Of a DNA stretch of 64,000 nt, positions 36,117 through 45,286 are shown piece after piece. The notes under the pieces were generated by a model. That model had not been told where the DNA came from and made no database searches. It saw only the letters and a program-made list of their open reading frames with translations. How positions within the stretch are numbered: the first letter of the stretch is position 1; each line of letters starts with the position of its first letter. The position numbers and the translations under genes were made by a program. Source of the stretch: an uncultured Eudoraea sp. (GTDB lineage: Bacteria > Bacteroidota > Bacteroidia > Flavobacteriales > Flavobacteriaceae). Where the stretch lies: positions 10,551 to 74,550 of the forward strand of contig NZ_CAMYKG010000003.1 of the NCBI RefSeq assembly GCF_947258925.1, written 5' to 3'.

Positions 36117-37822
36117 TGAAGCTTCAGTTCTGTAAGAATCTTTTCTATTTGAGCATCCAGCTCTTTATCCACCTTATCAAAGTTTTCTGCAGCATCCAGT
36201 TTTGTATTTATACTAAAGTAAAATTTAATTTTAGGTTCGGTACCACTGGGTCTGGCAGCCATTCTTGTTCCATCCTCAGTGGTATATATTAAGACATTGG
36301 ATTTAGGGATATCAATCGGAGTTACCTCGGCTGTGATTAAGTTTTTGGAAGTTGAGGTATTGTAATCATCGATTTTTACCACCTTCGCCCCACCAATAGA
36401 TTTCACCGGATTCTCTTTAAAATCTTTCATCATTTTACTTATCTCTTCCGCGCCGCTCATTCCTTTTTTGGTAAGAGAAATCAATTTTTCCTTATAAAAA
36501 CCGAACTTTACATAACAGTCTATAAGTTGTTTGTAAAAAGAGCTGCCTTCAGCTTTAGCATTCGAAGCAATTTCACAGGCAAGTAAAGTAGCCGTAACCG
36601 CATCCTTGTCTCTGACAAAATCTCCTACCATGTAACCGAAACTTTCTTCACCTCCGCCGATAAAATATTGATCTGGAAAATCTTTGATCATTTTGGCAAT
36701 CCATTTAAAGCCTGTCAATGCTGTTTTGCATTCTACGCCATAACTATTGGCCATTTCATCCATCATTGGTGTAGAAACTATCGTTGTAGCTATAAATTCA
36801 TTACCGGTTAAGCCTTTCTTTACCCGTTGATCAAGCAAAAATTTGGTCATCAAAACCATGGTTTGATTTCCATTTAATAATTCCATTTTGCCCTCGGGGT
36901 TTCTTACTGCAATTCCTAACCTATCGCTATCCGGGTCTGTTCCCACAACCATATCGGCCCCAATTTCTTCTGCTTTTTTCATGGCCAGGGTTAGTGCTTC
37001 CGGCTCTTCCGGATTCGGTGATTGCACCGTTGGAAAATTGCCATCGGGAACGGCCTGTTCTTCAATAATGGTCACATTATTATAACCGGCACGTTTTAAA
37101 ACTTCCGGGATAACCGTAATTGAAGTGCCGTGCAATGACGTGAAAACTATTTTAAAATTATCCTTTCCTTTCGCTTCAAAGCTACCGTTTTTTACAGAAG
37201 CTTCAATGAAAGCCTCATCAACTTCATGGTCTATCAAGTCTATTAAACCCGGATTGGCTTCAAAATTAATTTCCTCATAGTTTAGCCGATTTATCTCTTC
37301 AATGATCTCATGATCCTGAGGAGGCACAATTTGTCCGCCATCGGACCAATAAACCTTATATCCGTTATACTCTGGCGGATTATGTGAGGCTGTTAAAACT
37401 ATTCCTGCCTTGCAATCTAAATGTCTTACGGCAAAAGAAAGTTCCGGAGTTGTTCGTAATTCTGAGAAAAGAAACACTTTTATACCATTTGCTGAAAATA
37501 CATTGGCGACTGTCCTGGCCAGGGTATCACTGTTATGTCTGCAGTCGTAAGCTATGACTACTTTTAAATTTTCGCCGGGATATATTCTTTTCAGATAGTT
37601 ACTTAACCCTTGTGTACTTTTACCTAATGTATATTTATTTATCCTATTTGTTCCAACTCCCATAATACCCCGCATACCTCCGGTACCGAATTCCATATTT
37701 TTATAGAACCTGTCTTTGAGATCTTCAGGGTCATTTGTTATTAGATCCTGAATTTCCTTTTTGACTTCAGGATCAAAAAAGTCGGTTTGCCAGGCTTGGG
37801 CATTGGAAAGAATATCATCCAT
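36113..37822 (-). CDS. Phosphoglucomutase/phosphomannomutase family protein
   Basis: A 569-residue alpha-D-phosphohexomutase that interconverts hexose 1- and 6-phosphates. The phosphoserine loop is IVLTASHNPPEYNGYKVYW (about residue 146). The metal site is VVGTDPDSDRLGIAV, the sugar-binding loop GGGEESFGYMVGDFV, and the phosphate-binding C-terminal loop AARPSGTEPKIKFYF. The length and GMRGIMG start are those of the PgcA-like 'phospho-sugar mutase' of Firmicutes and Bacteroidota. It would make glucose-1-phosphate or mannose-1-phosphate for envelope sugar synthesis, consistent with the ABC exporter (4-base overlap) and the glycosyltransferase upstream. Confidence 0.92.
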   Translation of the reverse strand: MDDILSNAQAWQTDFFDPEVKKEIQDLITNDPEDLKDRFYKNMEFGTGGMRGIMGVGTNRINKYTLGKSTQGLSNYLKRIYPGENLKVVIAYDCRHNSDTLARTVANVFSANGIKVFLFSELRTTPELSFAVRHLDCKAGIVLTASHNPPEYNGYKVYWSDGGQIVPPQDHEIIEEINRLNYEEINFEANPGLIDLIDHEVDEAFIEASVKNGSFEAKGKDNFKIVFTSLHGTSITVIPEVLKRAGYNNVTIIEEQAVPDGNFPTVQSPNPEEPEALTLAMKKAEEIGADMVVGTDPDSDRLGIAVRNPEGKMELLNGNQTMVLMTKFLLDQRVKKGLTGNEFIATTIVSTPMMDEMANSYGVECKTALTGFKWIAKMIKDFPDQYFIGGGEESFGYMVGDFVRDKDAVTATLLACEIASNAKAEGSSFYKQLIDCYVKFGFYKEKLISLTKKGMSGAEEISKMMKDFKENPVKSIGGAKVVKIDDYNTSTSKNLITAEVTPIDIPKSNVLIYTTEDGTRMAARPSGTEPKIKFYFSINTKLDAAENFDKVDKELDAQIEKILTELKLH

Positions 37823-37848
37823 GGATACGGAATTTACTGGTGAAAAGT

Positions 37849-37856
37849 CAAAATTA
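37849..37856 (-). promoter_or_regulatory. Candidate -7 element for the phosphomutase / ABC exporter operon
   Basis: The minus strand reads TAATTTTG, matching TANNTTTG, 27 bases before the phosphomutase ATG. The -33 element would lie inside the glycosyltransferase gene's end. Confidence 0.45.
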
Positions 37857-37871
37857 CGAAGAATATCCGTT

Positions 37872-38828
37872 TTAAGGCATTGAAAGATTTATTTCTTCGG
37901 AAATGGTATATCGGATTACATTTGTTCTTGATCTGACTACAATCTCTCCAAGGAATCCTGCGAGAAAAAATTGCGTACCTATAATCATTGCTGTAAGTGA
38001 AACATAGAATTGAGGGCGTTCAGATAACAATCGCCCAAAAGGGTTAATAAAAAGCTTGTCGATTCCAAGATACAGAGCAAAACCAAAGCCAATTATAAAC
38101 ATAAGTACCCCTAAAGCCCCAAATAAGTGCATTGGTCGCTTACCAAACTTGGATACGAACCAAATTGTTATTAGATCTAACAAACCATTTATAAAGCGTT
38201 CTGCCCCAAACTTGGTCTTTCCATATTTGCGGGCCTGATGTTTGACAACTTTTTCACCAATCTGCGTATATCCCGCATTTTTGGCCAAAACCGGAATATA
38301 ACGATGCATTTCACCCGAGACCTCTATATTTTTAATTACATCTATTCTAAAGGCCTTTAGTCCGCAGTTAAAATCATGTAATTTTACATTGGATGTAACC
38401 CTCGCAGCCCAATTAAATAATTTGGAGGGAATATTCTTGGTGATTAGGGAATCGTATCTTTTCTTCTTCCAGCCCGAAACAAGGTCATAACCATTTTGTG
38501 TGATAAGGTTGTATAATTCCGGGATTTCTTCGGGATTGTCCTGCAGATCGGCATCCATAGTGATCACTACATTACCCTGAGCTACTTTAAAACCGGCATT
38601 GAGTGCCTGGGATTTGCCAAAATTCTTATGAAAGCGAATGCCTTTAACATTAGCATCTTTTTGCGTTAACTGCTCAATAACTTTCCAGGAACCGTCTGTA
38701 CTGCCATCATCAATAAATATGATTTCATATATAAAATGGTTGGATTGCATGACATCTGCAATCCAACCATGGAGTTCTTTTAAGGACTCTTCTTCGTTAA
38801 GTAAAGGAATAACTATTGATAAGTTCAT
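37872..38828 (-). CDS. Family 2 glycosyltransferase with C-terminal membrane helices
   Basis: A 318-residue GT-A enzyme of the dolichol-phosphate-mannose-synthase / ArnC / GtrB type. The nucleotide-sugar site shows FIDDGSTDGSW and the metal DxD in ITMDADLQDNPEE. A GLKAFRIDVIKNI motif and the amphipathic YGKTKFGAERFINGLLDL segment are typical. Two transmembrane helices at about 240-262 and 282-305 (ALGVLMFIIGFGFALYLG and FYVSLTAMIIGTQFFLAGF) anchor it. Such enzymes move a sugar to a polyprenyl phosphate. It is likely part of an envelope glycan pathway with the upstream DUF4199 gene, 44 bases away. Confidence 0.9.
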   Translation of the reverse strand: MNLSIVIPLLNEEESLKELHGWIADVMQSNHFIYEIIFIDDGSTDGSWKVIEQLTQKDANVKGIRFHKNFGKSQALNAGFKVAQGNVVITMDADLQDNPEEIPELYNLITQNGYDLVSGWKKKRYDSLITKNIPSKLFNWAARVTSNVKLHDFNCGLKAFRIDVIKNIEVSGEMHRYIPVLAKNAGYTQIGEKVVKHQARKYGKTKFGAERFINGLLDLITIWFVSKFGKRPMHLFGALGVLMFIIGFGFALYLGIDKLFINPFGRLLSERPQFYVSLTAMIIGTQFFLAGFLGEIVVRSRTNVIRYTISEEINLSMP

Positions 38829-38851
38829 TGAGTTCGAAGGGAAATTCCTTT

Positions 38852-38859
38852 CAAAAGTA
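38852..38859 (-). promoter_or_regulatory. Candidate -7 element for the glycosyltransferase gene
   Basis: The minus strand reads TACTTTTG (TANNTTTG), 24 bases before the glycosyltransferase ATG, in the 44-base gap after the DUF4199 gene. Confidence 0.4.
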
Positions 38860-38872
38860 CAATTTTTAATAA

Positions 38873-39391
38873 TTAATAATCCGGTTTGGCTTTTTTCAGT
38901 ATTAATCCACCGATTAGCCCAATAATTAAACCAGCTATGATGTTAAAGATTAGAATGAAAGGATAAGAAATCCAGAAATAATTTATTGTTCCATCATACT
39001 GCTGTTGTAATTGTTCGGCAGACATTGTTCCGGCCGCTTCACCAGCAGCTTTTTGATTTTCCGCGATTTTAAGGGCAAAATCCGGATCTATAACATTAGC
39101 CATTAAGACAGTGTAAAGAACAGCAATTATTGCAGCGACCAGCGCTATTCCTGCCCCTAATTTTAAAGCTTCTCCCAAAGTGAGGAACCCACCATTGGCT
39201 TTTCTAAAACTAATAATACCCCAGATAATTACAGCCACCATTATGACAATACTAATTACCGTATTGCTTGGATCCTGCGAAGTATGGGCATCCATGCTGT
39301 AAAGCATAATTCCGAAAATTACGCTTATAGCGCCCAGGATTAATCCGTAATTCAGGGAAAACTTTCCGGTTTTAGGTTGATTTTCTTCCAT
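38873..39391 (-). CDS. DUF4199 family membrane protein
   Basis: A 172-residue inner-membrane protein with four hydrophobic segments: near residues 12-30 (YGLILGAISVIFGIMLY), 42-60 (VISIVIMVAVIIWGIISF), 72-97 (EALKLGAGIALVAAIIAVLYTVLM) and 145-165 (YPFILIFNIIAGLIIGLIGGLIL). A FRKANGGFLTLGEALKLG motif between helices 2 and 3 is characteristic of DUF4199. The function is unknown. In flavobacteria it is usually found directly before the GT2 glycosyltransferase gene, as here, so a role in lipid-linked sugar handling can be guessed but not shown. Confidence 0.85.
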   Translation of the reverse strand: MEENQPKTGKFSLNYGLILGAISVIFGIMLYSMDAHTSQDPSNTVISIVIMVAVIIWGIISFRKANGGFLTLGEALKLGAGIALVAAIIAVLYTVLMANVIDPDFALKIAENQKAAGEAAGTMSAEQLQQQYDGTINYFWISYPFILIFNIIAGLIIGLIGGLILKKAKPDY

Positions 39392-39494
39392 TTGTAAAAA
39401 TTTTAGTTGTTTAATTAGTTAGTTGTGCATGTTATATTTTTGTTACAATTAAAGATACATTTTTTAAGTTTTCTTTTTTAGGAAATTAAAATTG

Positions 39495-39522
39495 TTGTTT
39501 CTGAGAAATTTATTTAAATTTG
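39495..39522 (+). promoter_or_regulatory. Candidate promoter for rpmE2
   Basis: TTG (39495-39497), a 17-base spacer and TAAATTTG (39515-39522) match the Bacteroidota -33/-7 consensus. The start codon lies 35 bases further on. Confidence 0.6.
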
Positions 39523-39557
39523 CAGGCTGAAAATTCAGAAGTTTAAAAGAATATAAA

Positions 39558-39866
39558 ATGAAGAAAGGGATACATCCGGATAATTACAGGTTGGTTGCAT
39601 TTAAGGACATGTCTAATGATGACGTGTTTATCACTAAATCAACAGCAGCTACAAAAGAGACATTAGAAGTAGAAGGAGTGGAATACCCATTGGTAAAATT
39701 GGAAATTTCCAGGACATCACATCCTTTTTATACCGGTAAGGCCAAATTAGTGGATACAGCGGGTAGAATTGATAAATTTAAGAGTAAGTATAATAAATTT
39801 AAAAAGGAAGCAAAACCCTCTGCACCTGAAGCAAAAGAGGATAAGCCCGGTACTGAAGAGAAGTAA
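39558..39866 (+). CDS. rpmE2: Type B 50S ribosomal protein L31
   Basis: A 102-residue L31 of the type B (zinc-free) form: the N-terminus [21 protein letters not shown] lacks the Cys cluster of type A. The [25 protein letters not shown] segment is the conserved core. The last 20 residues ([18 protein letters not shown]) are a lysine, glutamate and proline-rich tail beyond the usual length. It is a single-gene unit: promoter-like sequence ahead, strong terminator behind. Confidence 0.95.
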   Translation: MKKGIHPDNYRLVAFKDMSNDDVFITKSTAATKETLEVEGVEYPLVKLEISRTSHPFYTGKAKLVDTAGRIDKFKSKYNKFKKEAKPSAPEAKEDKPGTEEK

Positions 39867-39893
39867 ATTTTCAAAAAATTATATATAAAGATG

Positions 39894-39931
39894 CGCCTCC
39901 GATATCTATCGGGGGCGTTATTTTTTTATTT
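39894..39931 (+). terminator. Rho-independent terminator after rpmE2
   Basis: CGCCTCCGATA and TATCGGGGGCG form an 11-bp stem (one G-U pair) with a 2-base loop, followed by a T-rich tail with seven T in a row. Confidence 0.92.
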
Positions 39932-39950
39932 TTATTCAAAATTTAAATAG

Positions 39951-41126
39951 ATGAATTATATTCTCTTTGATGGCGAGGTCAGGAATTCCCTTTTACCATT
40001 TACTTTTACCAGACCTGTAGCCGATATAAGAATCGGTATTCTTACTATCAGAGAAAAATGGGAAACCCTTCTTGGTAAATCAACCAGTACGAAGACAGAA
40101 GAATATCTTTCCAAAAAATACCCGTTGGTCCATAGCGATGTAAATATTTTAATCAATGCTGCTTTTATTCCAACGAAAGAACTTGTTTCCATAATACGTA
40201 ATTTACAAAAGGGCGAGGCTGTTTTTAAAGACAATCTGGTAGTTGCTTATCACGCAGAAGATGCGACACAAAAAGTAAACTTTTCAGATTTTAAAAAAAT
40301 TCATTTTGATGGAGAAGTACTAAGGGTTTGTAATACCTGGGATATTTTTTCAAAAAATGACATTGCAATTCAGCAGGATTTTGACATGATTACCCATGGC
40401 AGGAAAAGTGCTCCAATTTCCAGTACCAATCATTTAATAAATCCTGAACAAATTTTTCTGGAGGAAGGTGCAAAGGTTGAATACAGTATTTTAAATGCCA
40501 CTAAAGGCCCTATATACTTGGGTAAGGATTCCGAGGTAATGGAAGGAAATCTGATAAGGGGAGCATTTGCCTTATGTGAAAAGGCAGTGGTAAAGATGGG
40601 GGCAAAAATATATGGACCTACCACAGTTGGACCTTATGGTAAAGTATGCGGCGAAATAAATAACTCTGTAATATTTGGTTATTCCAGTAAAGGACATGAT
40701 GGTTATTTGGGGAATTCTGTCTTAGGAGAATGGTGTAATATTGGGGCGGATTCAAATAATTCAAATCTGAAAAATAACTATGCCAAAGTCCGCTTATGGA
40801 ATTATGGCACTGAACGCTTTGAACATACCGGACTTCAATTTTGCGGCCTTATGATGGGTGATCACAGTAAAACCGCGATAAATACAATGTTTAATACCGG
40901 CACGGTTATCGGGGTTAATGCAAATATCTATGTTCCGGGATTCCCAAGAAATTTTGTGCCCAGTTTTAGTTGGGGAGGAGCTTCCGGTTTTACAACCTAC
41001 TTACCAAAGAAGGCTTTTGAAGCTGCGGAGGTTATGATGGCCAGAAGAGGGGTTGTTTTTGACGAACAGGAAGCGGCTATCCTAAACCACGTTTTTGAGT
41101 TAACAAAGAAATACCGGAATTATTAA
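39951..41126 (+). CDS. GlmU-like sugar-phosphate nucleotidyltransferase family protein
   Basis: A 391-residue protein in two parts. An N-terminal Rossmann-like domain starts NYILFDGEVRNSLLPFTFTRPVADIRIG; it matches the flavobacterial GlmU-like family but lacks the typical GxGTRM nucleotidyltransferase loop. A left-handed beta-helix follows at about residues 150-340 (ILNATKGPIYLGKDSEVMEG and hexapeptide-like turns such as NVFGYSSKGHDG). The end segment GLMMGDHSKTAINTMFNTGTVIGVNANIY is the acyl- or acetyl-CoA binding helix. It may act on a sugar nucleotide or precursor in cell wall or LPS synthesis, but the substrate is open. It begins 20 bases after the rpmE2 terminator. Confidence 0.85.
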   Translation: MNYILFDGEVRNSLLPFTFTRPVADIRIGILTIREKWETLLGKSTSTKTEEYLSKKYPLVHSDVNILINAAFIPTKELVSIIRNLQKGEAVFKDNLVVAYHAEDATQKVNFSDFKKIHFDGEVLRVCNTWDIFSKNDIAIQQDFDMITHGRKSAPISSTNHLINPEQIFLEEGAKVEYSILNATKGPIYLGKDSEVMEGNLIRGAFALCEKAVVKMGAKIYGPTTVGPYGKVCGEINNSVIFGYSSKGHDGYLGNSVLGEWCNIGADSNNSNLKNNYAKVRLWNYGTERFEHTGLQFCGLMMGDHSKTAINTMFNTGTVIGVNANIYVPGFPRNFVPSFSWGGASGFTTYLPKKAFEAAEVMMARRGVVFDEQEAAILNHVFELTKKYRNY

Positions 41127-41268
41127 AATAACCGGGGATCGTAAACTCAATGAATATAATATAGAGGTGATTATGAGCCTACAAGTTTTTTAAACCGCTT
41201 TACTTCAGTTCATTTGCTCCAAATTTTGATATCTTTGCGGTCCAAAATTTTAAGATCATTCTGTTGTA

Positions 41269-42597
41269 ATGAAGAAAAAAGTGGCGTTTTATACATTGGG
41301 CTGTAAGCTAAACTTTTCGGAAACTTCTACTATTGCCAGGAGTTTTGAGCAAAAAGGTTATGATCGTGTGGACTTTACCGATCATGCGCATATGTACGTC
41401 ATAAATACGTGTTCAGTAACAGAGAATGCCGATAAACGTTTCAAAATACTTGTAAGGCAAGCACTAAAAATAAATCCGGATGCATTTGTTGCGGCCATTG
41501 GATGTTATGCCCAATTAAAACCTCAGGACCTTGCAGATGTCGATGGGGTGGATCTTGTTTTAGGGGCTTCGGAAAAATTTAAGATAGCTGATTATGTAAA
41601 TGATCTAACCAAAAATGATTTTGGCGAAGTTCATTCCTGTGAGATTGAAGAAGCAGATTTTTATGTGAGCAGTTATGCTGTTGGAGATAGAACCCGTGCT
41701 TTTTTAAAGGTCCAGGATGGTTGCGATTATAAATGTACCTATTGTACGATTCCTTTAGCGAGAGGTATTTCAAGGAGTGACACGCTGAGTAATGTTTTAA
41801 AAAATGCCAGGGAGATCTCTGAAAAAGGGATAAAAGAAATTGTGCTTACCGGGGTTAATATTGGAGATTATGGAAAGGGAGAATTTGGGAATAAAAAACA
41901 TGAACACACTTTCTTTGACCTTGTTAAAGGATTGGATAGGGTAGAGGGTATACAAAGGCTTCGAATATCTTCAATTGAACCTAATCTTTTAAAAAATGAA
42001 ACCATAGATTTTGTGGCGGAGAGCAAGACGTTTGTTCCCCATTTTCATATCCCGCTTCAGAGTGGAAGTGATGAATTGCTTAAACTAATGAAAAGGCGTT
42101 ATCTGACAAATCTCTATGTAGAGAGAATTCATAGAATAAAGGAGGTAATGCCCCATGCATGCATCGGTGTTGATGTCATCGTGGGCTTTCCCGGAGAAAC
42201 AGATGAACACTTTCTGGAAACCTATAATTTTTTAAATCAGCTGGAGATATCTTATCTACACGTATTTACGTATTCTGAGCGGGATGATACTGAAGCCGCC
42301 GAAATGCCGGGTGTAGTACCACAGAATGTCAGGAAGAAACGCAGTAAAATGTTGCGTGGGCTTTCCGTTAAAAAAAGAAGAGCGTTTTATGAAAGCCAAC
42401 TGGGAAGTAAAAGGATAGTATTGTTTGAAAGTGAGAATAAAGAAGGGTATATCCATGGTTTCACAGAGAATTATGTAAAAGTAAAAACGCCCTGGAATCC
42501 TGCATTGGTTAATACTTTACAAGAGGTTACCCTAACCGATATTTGTGAAGATGGTTTGGTAAAGATCAATTTTGTCTTAGATGAAGCCTGGGCATAA
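41269..42597 (+). CDS. mtaB: tRNA t6A37 methylthiotransferase MtaB
   Basis: A 442-residue radical-SAM enzyme that adds a methylthio group to t6A at position 37 of tRNAs reading ANN codons. The N-terminal UPF0004 domain has the three Fe-S cysteines: C11 (GCKLN), C48 (NTCSVT) and C79 (GCYAQ). The radical-SAM motif C152-x3-C156-x2-C159 (CDYKCTYC) carries the second cluster. The TRAM-like C-terminal domain follows. The YTLGCKLN start and length (about 440) separate it from MiaB and RimO. A TATCTTTG element lies 32 bases upstream. Confidence 0.95.
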   Translation: MKKKVAFYTLGCKLNFSETSTIARSFEQKGYDRVDFTDHAHMYVINTCSVTENADKRFKILVRQALKINPDAFVAAIGCYAQLKPQDLADVDGVDLVLGASEKFKIADYVNDLTKNDFGEVHSCEIEEADFYVSSYAVGDRTRAFLKVQDGCDYKCTYCTIPLARGISRSDTLSNVLKNAREISEKGIKEIVLTGVNIGDYGKGEFGNKKHEHTFFDLVKGLDRVEGIQRLRISSIEPNLLKNETIDFVAESKTFVPHFHIPLQSGSDELLKLMKRRYLTNLYVERIHRIKEVMPHACIGVDVIVGFPGETDEHFLETYNFLNQLEISYLHVFTYSERDDTEAAEMPGVVPQNVRKKRSKMLRGLSVKKRRAFYESQLGSKRIVLFESENKEGYIHGFTENYVKVKTPWNPALVNTLQEVTLTDICEDGLVKINFVLDEAWA

Positions 42598-42599
42598 AA

Positions 42600-42620
42600 A
42601 AACCTCCTGAGAGGAGGTTT
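42600..42620. terminator. Bidirectional terminator between mtaB and the GNAT gene
   Basis: AAACCTCCT-GAG-AGGAGGTTT is a 9-bp stem directly after the mtaB stop. On the minus strand it is followed by a T-run (A-run at 42596-42602), so it is strongest for the convergent GNAT gene. Confidence 0.88.
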
Positions 42621-42629
42621 GAACATTTT

Positions 42630-42923
42630 TCAAATTCGAATACCCACCGGGAGCATTTCTTTATATTGTCTGTTCTTTCGTAAAAAACCTGCAATTTCCG
42701 GGCTAGTGGGAACCACTCTTAGTTTTTGTTCCTGAATATGATTTAAAACCGACTTAATAAACTCTTCTTTAAATCCATTTTGAGATATTTCTTCAGGAAT
42801 TACCAATTTGGTTAAGAAAACTTTCCTTTCTTGCGAAGAATATTCAATCTTAGCAAGATGACCATCAACCTTGGTTTCAAACTGGCGTAAGAAACTGTTA
42901 TCCTTAATTGCTACTTCATTCAT
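42630..42923 (-). CDS. Small GNAT-like N-acetyltransferase (YjdJ type)
   Basis: A 97-residue protein matching the short Gcn5-related family (PF14542-like, YjdJ). The core runs GHLAKIEYSSQERKVFLTKLVIPEE, then the acyl-CoA loop region NGFKEEFIKSVLNHIQEQKLRVVPTSPEIAGFLRKN. The long acetyl-CoA binding loop of larger GNATs is shortened. The substrate is unknown. A 9-bp inverted repeat (AATTACGAT/ATCGTAATT, 42956-42982) is in the leader, and TACTTTTG at 43044-43051 on the minus strand could be its -7 element. Confidence 0.8.
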   Translation of the reverse strand: MNEVAIKDNSFLRQFETKVDGHLAKIEYSSQERKVFLTKLVIPEEISQNGFKEEFIKSVLNHIQEQKLRVVPTSPEIAGFLRKNRQYKEMLPVGIRI

Positions 42924-43097
42924 ATAGTTTGCTTTATAGTGGTTTCAGATAAAAAAATTACGATCTTGCATTAATCGTAATTGTCTATATTGTTTGCCAA
43001 TAGTTATAGAGTGAACTGGAGTATTTTTCTAACAATAAGCGTACAAAAGTAACAAAAAAAATGCTAATGACCTAGTAAAATCAAGAGTTTAGATAAT

Positions 43098-43760
43098 ATG
43101 AATGTCTCTAAAATCCCTGTTTATTTTATGCCGGGAATGGCTGCGAGCTCCGAAATATTTAAAAATATTCGACTGCCTGAGGATCGTTTTGAAATGCATT
43201 TATTGGAATGGTTTATACCCGAACGCGGGATTACCTTCGATGCTTATGCAGCAAAGATGTGCAGTTTTATTAAACATAAAAACGCTGTGCTTATAGGCGT
43301 TTCTCTTGGAGGTCTTCTTGTACAGGAAATGGCGAAGCATATGGAGGCAGACAAAGTCATTATTATTTCGAGTATCAAACAAAAGTCTGAACTGCCTAAA
43401 CGTTTACTCTTTGCCAAATACACAAGCATACATAAATTACTACCCACCGGCTTGGTAAATAATGTAGAATTATTAGCTAAGTATGCTTTTGGGGAAATGA
43501 TTACCAAACGACTGGAATTATATGAAGAATACCTGTCTATCCGCGATAAATACTATCTTGACTGGTGTATTGACAATTTAGTACACTGGAATCAAAGTAG
43601 TTATGATTCAAGGATAGTTCATATCCATGGAGAAAAAGATGCGGTTTTCCCTATCCAATATATTGAAAACTGCCATATAGTCCCTAAGGGAACCCATACC
43701 ATGATCATTCACAGATTTAAATGGTTTAATGAACGATTGCCCACAATTATTTTGGAATAA
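43098..43760 (+). CDS. Alpha/beta hydrolase
   Basis: A 220-residue alpha/beta hydrolase fold protein. The nucleophile elbow GVSLGG has Ser69. A late Asp (GEKDAVFPI, about residue 182) and His in GTHTMIIHRF complete the likely catalytic triad. It has no signal peptide and no lid of recognisable type. The N-terminus VYFMPGMAASSEIFKNI contains the oxyanion hole region. The substrate is unknown; esterase, lipase or thioesterase activity is possible. The lytic transglycosylase gene follows after 45 bases, on the same strand. Confidence 0.8.
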   Translation: MNVSKIPVYFMPGMAASSEIFKNIRLPEDRFEMHLLEWFIPERGITFDAYAAKMCSFIKHKNAVLIGVSLGGLLVQEMAKHMEADKVIIISSIKQKSELPKRLLFAKYTSIHKLLPTGLVNNVELLAKYAFGEMITKRLELYEEYLSIRDKYYLDWCIDNLVHWNQSSYDSRIVHIHGEKDAVFPIQYIENCHIVPKGTHTMIIHRFKWFNERLPTIILE

Positions 43761-43805
43761 GGGAGTTCTATTTTATACCTTTGATAGGTCACTAAAAAAT
43801 ATAAT

Positions 43806-44762
43806 ATGAGAATTATTAAGAATATCCTGATGATTTTAGGTGTCGTTTTTGTTATTAGCACTTTAATATTTGCCATTCAGCAAGATGATTCTTACGGCGA
43901 TCAATACGAGGGAGAAATCAAAGAGGTAACGGATAAAAGCGTTTCGGCGGAATACCGGATTTCCGCTATTGATATTCCATCAGATTTAAATTTTGCAAAT
44001 GAGAAAGTGCCTCAGGAGGATCCGGAAATCATGGAGCGTGTAGATCGGGAGTTTTTAGTGAATACGTATTGGCAATCCAATGCACTATTGTTAATGAAAC
44101 GCGCACACAAATACTTTCCTGTAATTGAACCCATACTGGCTAAAAATGGTATTCCTGACGACTTCAAATACCTGGCAGTAGCTGAAAGCGGATTACAAAA
44201 TGTTGTCTCTCATGCCGGTGCAACAGGATTTTGGCAAATTATGAAGGCTACCGGTCGCGAATACGGTCTTGAAGTGAATGCAAATGTCGATGAACGTTAT
44301 CACCTGGAAAAATCTACGGAAGTTGCTTGCAGATATTTGCAGAAATACAAGGATAAATATGGAAGCTGGACCCTTGCAGCGGCAGCTTACAATGCCGGTC
44401 CGGGTTCAATCAATAAGTACATGGGGATACAAAAGGCAAATGATTATTATGATTTGCTTTTAGGTGAGGAAACCGGGCGCTATGTCTTCCGAATACTGGC
44501 CATAAAGGAAATTCTTAGTAATCCTGATAAATACGGATTTGATATTAATAATGAAGATCTGTACAATGCGGTACCCACTTTTAGAGTAGAGGTTGATGAA
44601 CCGGTTCAAAATTTTGCAGATTTTGCTCAGCAATATGAAATCAATTACAAAATACTGAAACGACACAACCCCTGGTTACGGGAACCCCATCTTAATAATG
44701 CATCTGGAAAACTGTACACTTTAGACATACCAAATAAAGGGTACTATAAAATGTCCAAGTAA
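43806..44762 (+). CDS. Membrane-anchored lytic transglycosylase (MltD/SLT-like)
   Basis: A 318-residue murein-cleaving enzyme with an N-terminal uncleaved or cleaved hydrophobic anchor (ILMILGVVFVISTLIFAI, residues 8-25). The SLT domain begins near residue 105. The catalytic Glu127 is in AVAESGLQNVVSHAGATGFWQIMKATGREYGL, and the ASRYL-type helix AAAAYNAGPGSINKYMG matches the family. The last 65 residues (NFADFAQQYEINYKILKRHNPWL) look like a degenerate LysM peptidoglycan-binding domain. It cuts the glycan strand between MurNAc and GlcNAc with anhydro-muramyl formation. Confidence 0.9.
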   Translation: MRIIKNILMILGVVFVISTLIFAIQQDDSYGDQYEGEIKEVTDKSVSAEYRISAIDIPSDLNFANEKVPQEDPEIMERVDREFLVNTYWQSNALLLMKRAHKYFPVIEPILAKNGIPDDFKYLAVAESGLQNVVSHAGATGFWQIMKATGREYGLEVNANVDERYHLEKSTEVACRYLQKYKDKYGSWTLAAAAYNAGPGSINKYMGIQKANDYYDLLLGEETGRYVFRILAIKEILSNPDKYGFDINNEDLYNAVPTFRVEVDEPVQNFADFAQQYEINYKILKRHNPWLREPHLNNASGKLYTLDIPNKGYYKMSK

Positions 44763-44768
44763 AGGGTA

Positions 44769-45284
44769 TTAGATTTTCTTCATCTGCTGCTGCATCATTT
44801 TTATCTGATCAGTGAGCATATTATTCTTATCTAATTTTTTGGCTTCCTGCAGGAGTTTTGTAGCTTCCCTTTTACGCCTTTTTTGCATAGCTATTCCCGC
44901 CAGACTAAGCTTGGCCATTGCCACGTCATAGTCCATATTTAAACCCAATTTAAGTGCTTTTCTAAAATACTTTTCAGCCTGAGTAAGATTCTTTTGGGAA
45001 TATATAATCCCATACAGATAATTGTAATACCCCTGTTGTTTTTGGGTTAGGGCGGACTCAGGGTTCTTTATTCTTTTTAACCATTTTTCAGTTCCTTCCA
45101 TATCCTGTTTGCGCATTCTAAGGAAGGCAAGTAAAATAAATTCATTCCGGAAATAAAGAAATACAAATATGGATGCCAGTAAAATCAGAAAAATACCGTT
45201 TCCAATATTTCCCTCTATGAACTGGTACACCGCATAAGCGATAATAAGAGCAGCAATTACAAGCTTTATATTCTTGTTAAACAT
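44769..45284 (-). CDS. Membrane protein with tetratricopeptide-like repeats
   Basis: A 171-residue protein with two N-terminal transmembrane helices (KLVIAALIIAYAVYQFI and GIFLILLASIFVFLYF, residues 6-46) and a cytoplasmic helical part. In that part, YYNYLYGIIYSQKNLTQAEKYFRKALKLG and VAMAKLSLAGIAMQKRRKREATKLLQEAKKLD look like TPR units (about residues 85-160). It may be a scaffold or assembly partner. Its start is 2 bases past the stop of the DUF6263 gene upstream, so the two genes form an operon. No function is known. Confidence 0.75.
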   Translation of the reverse strand: MFNKNIKLVIAALIIAYAVYQFIEGNIGNGIFLILLASIFVFLYFRNEFILLAFLRMRKQDMEGTEKWLKRIKNPESALTQKQQGYYNYLYGIIYSQKNLTQAEKYFRKALKLGLNMDYDVAMAKLSLAGIAMQKRRKREATKLLQEAKKLDKNNMLTDQIKMMQQQMKKI

Positions 45285-45286
45285 AA

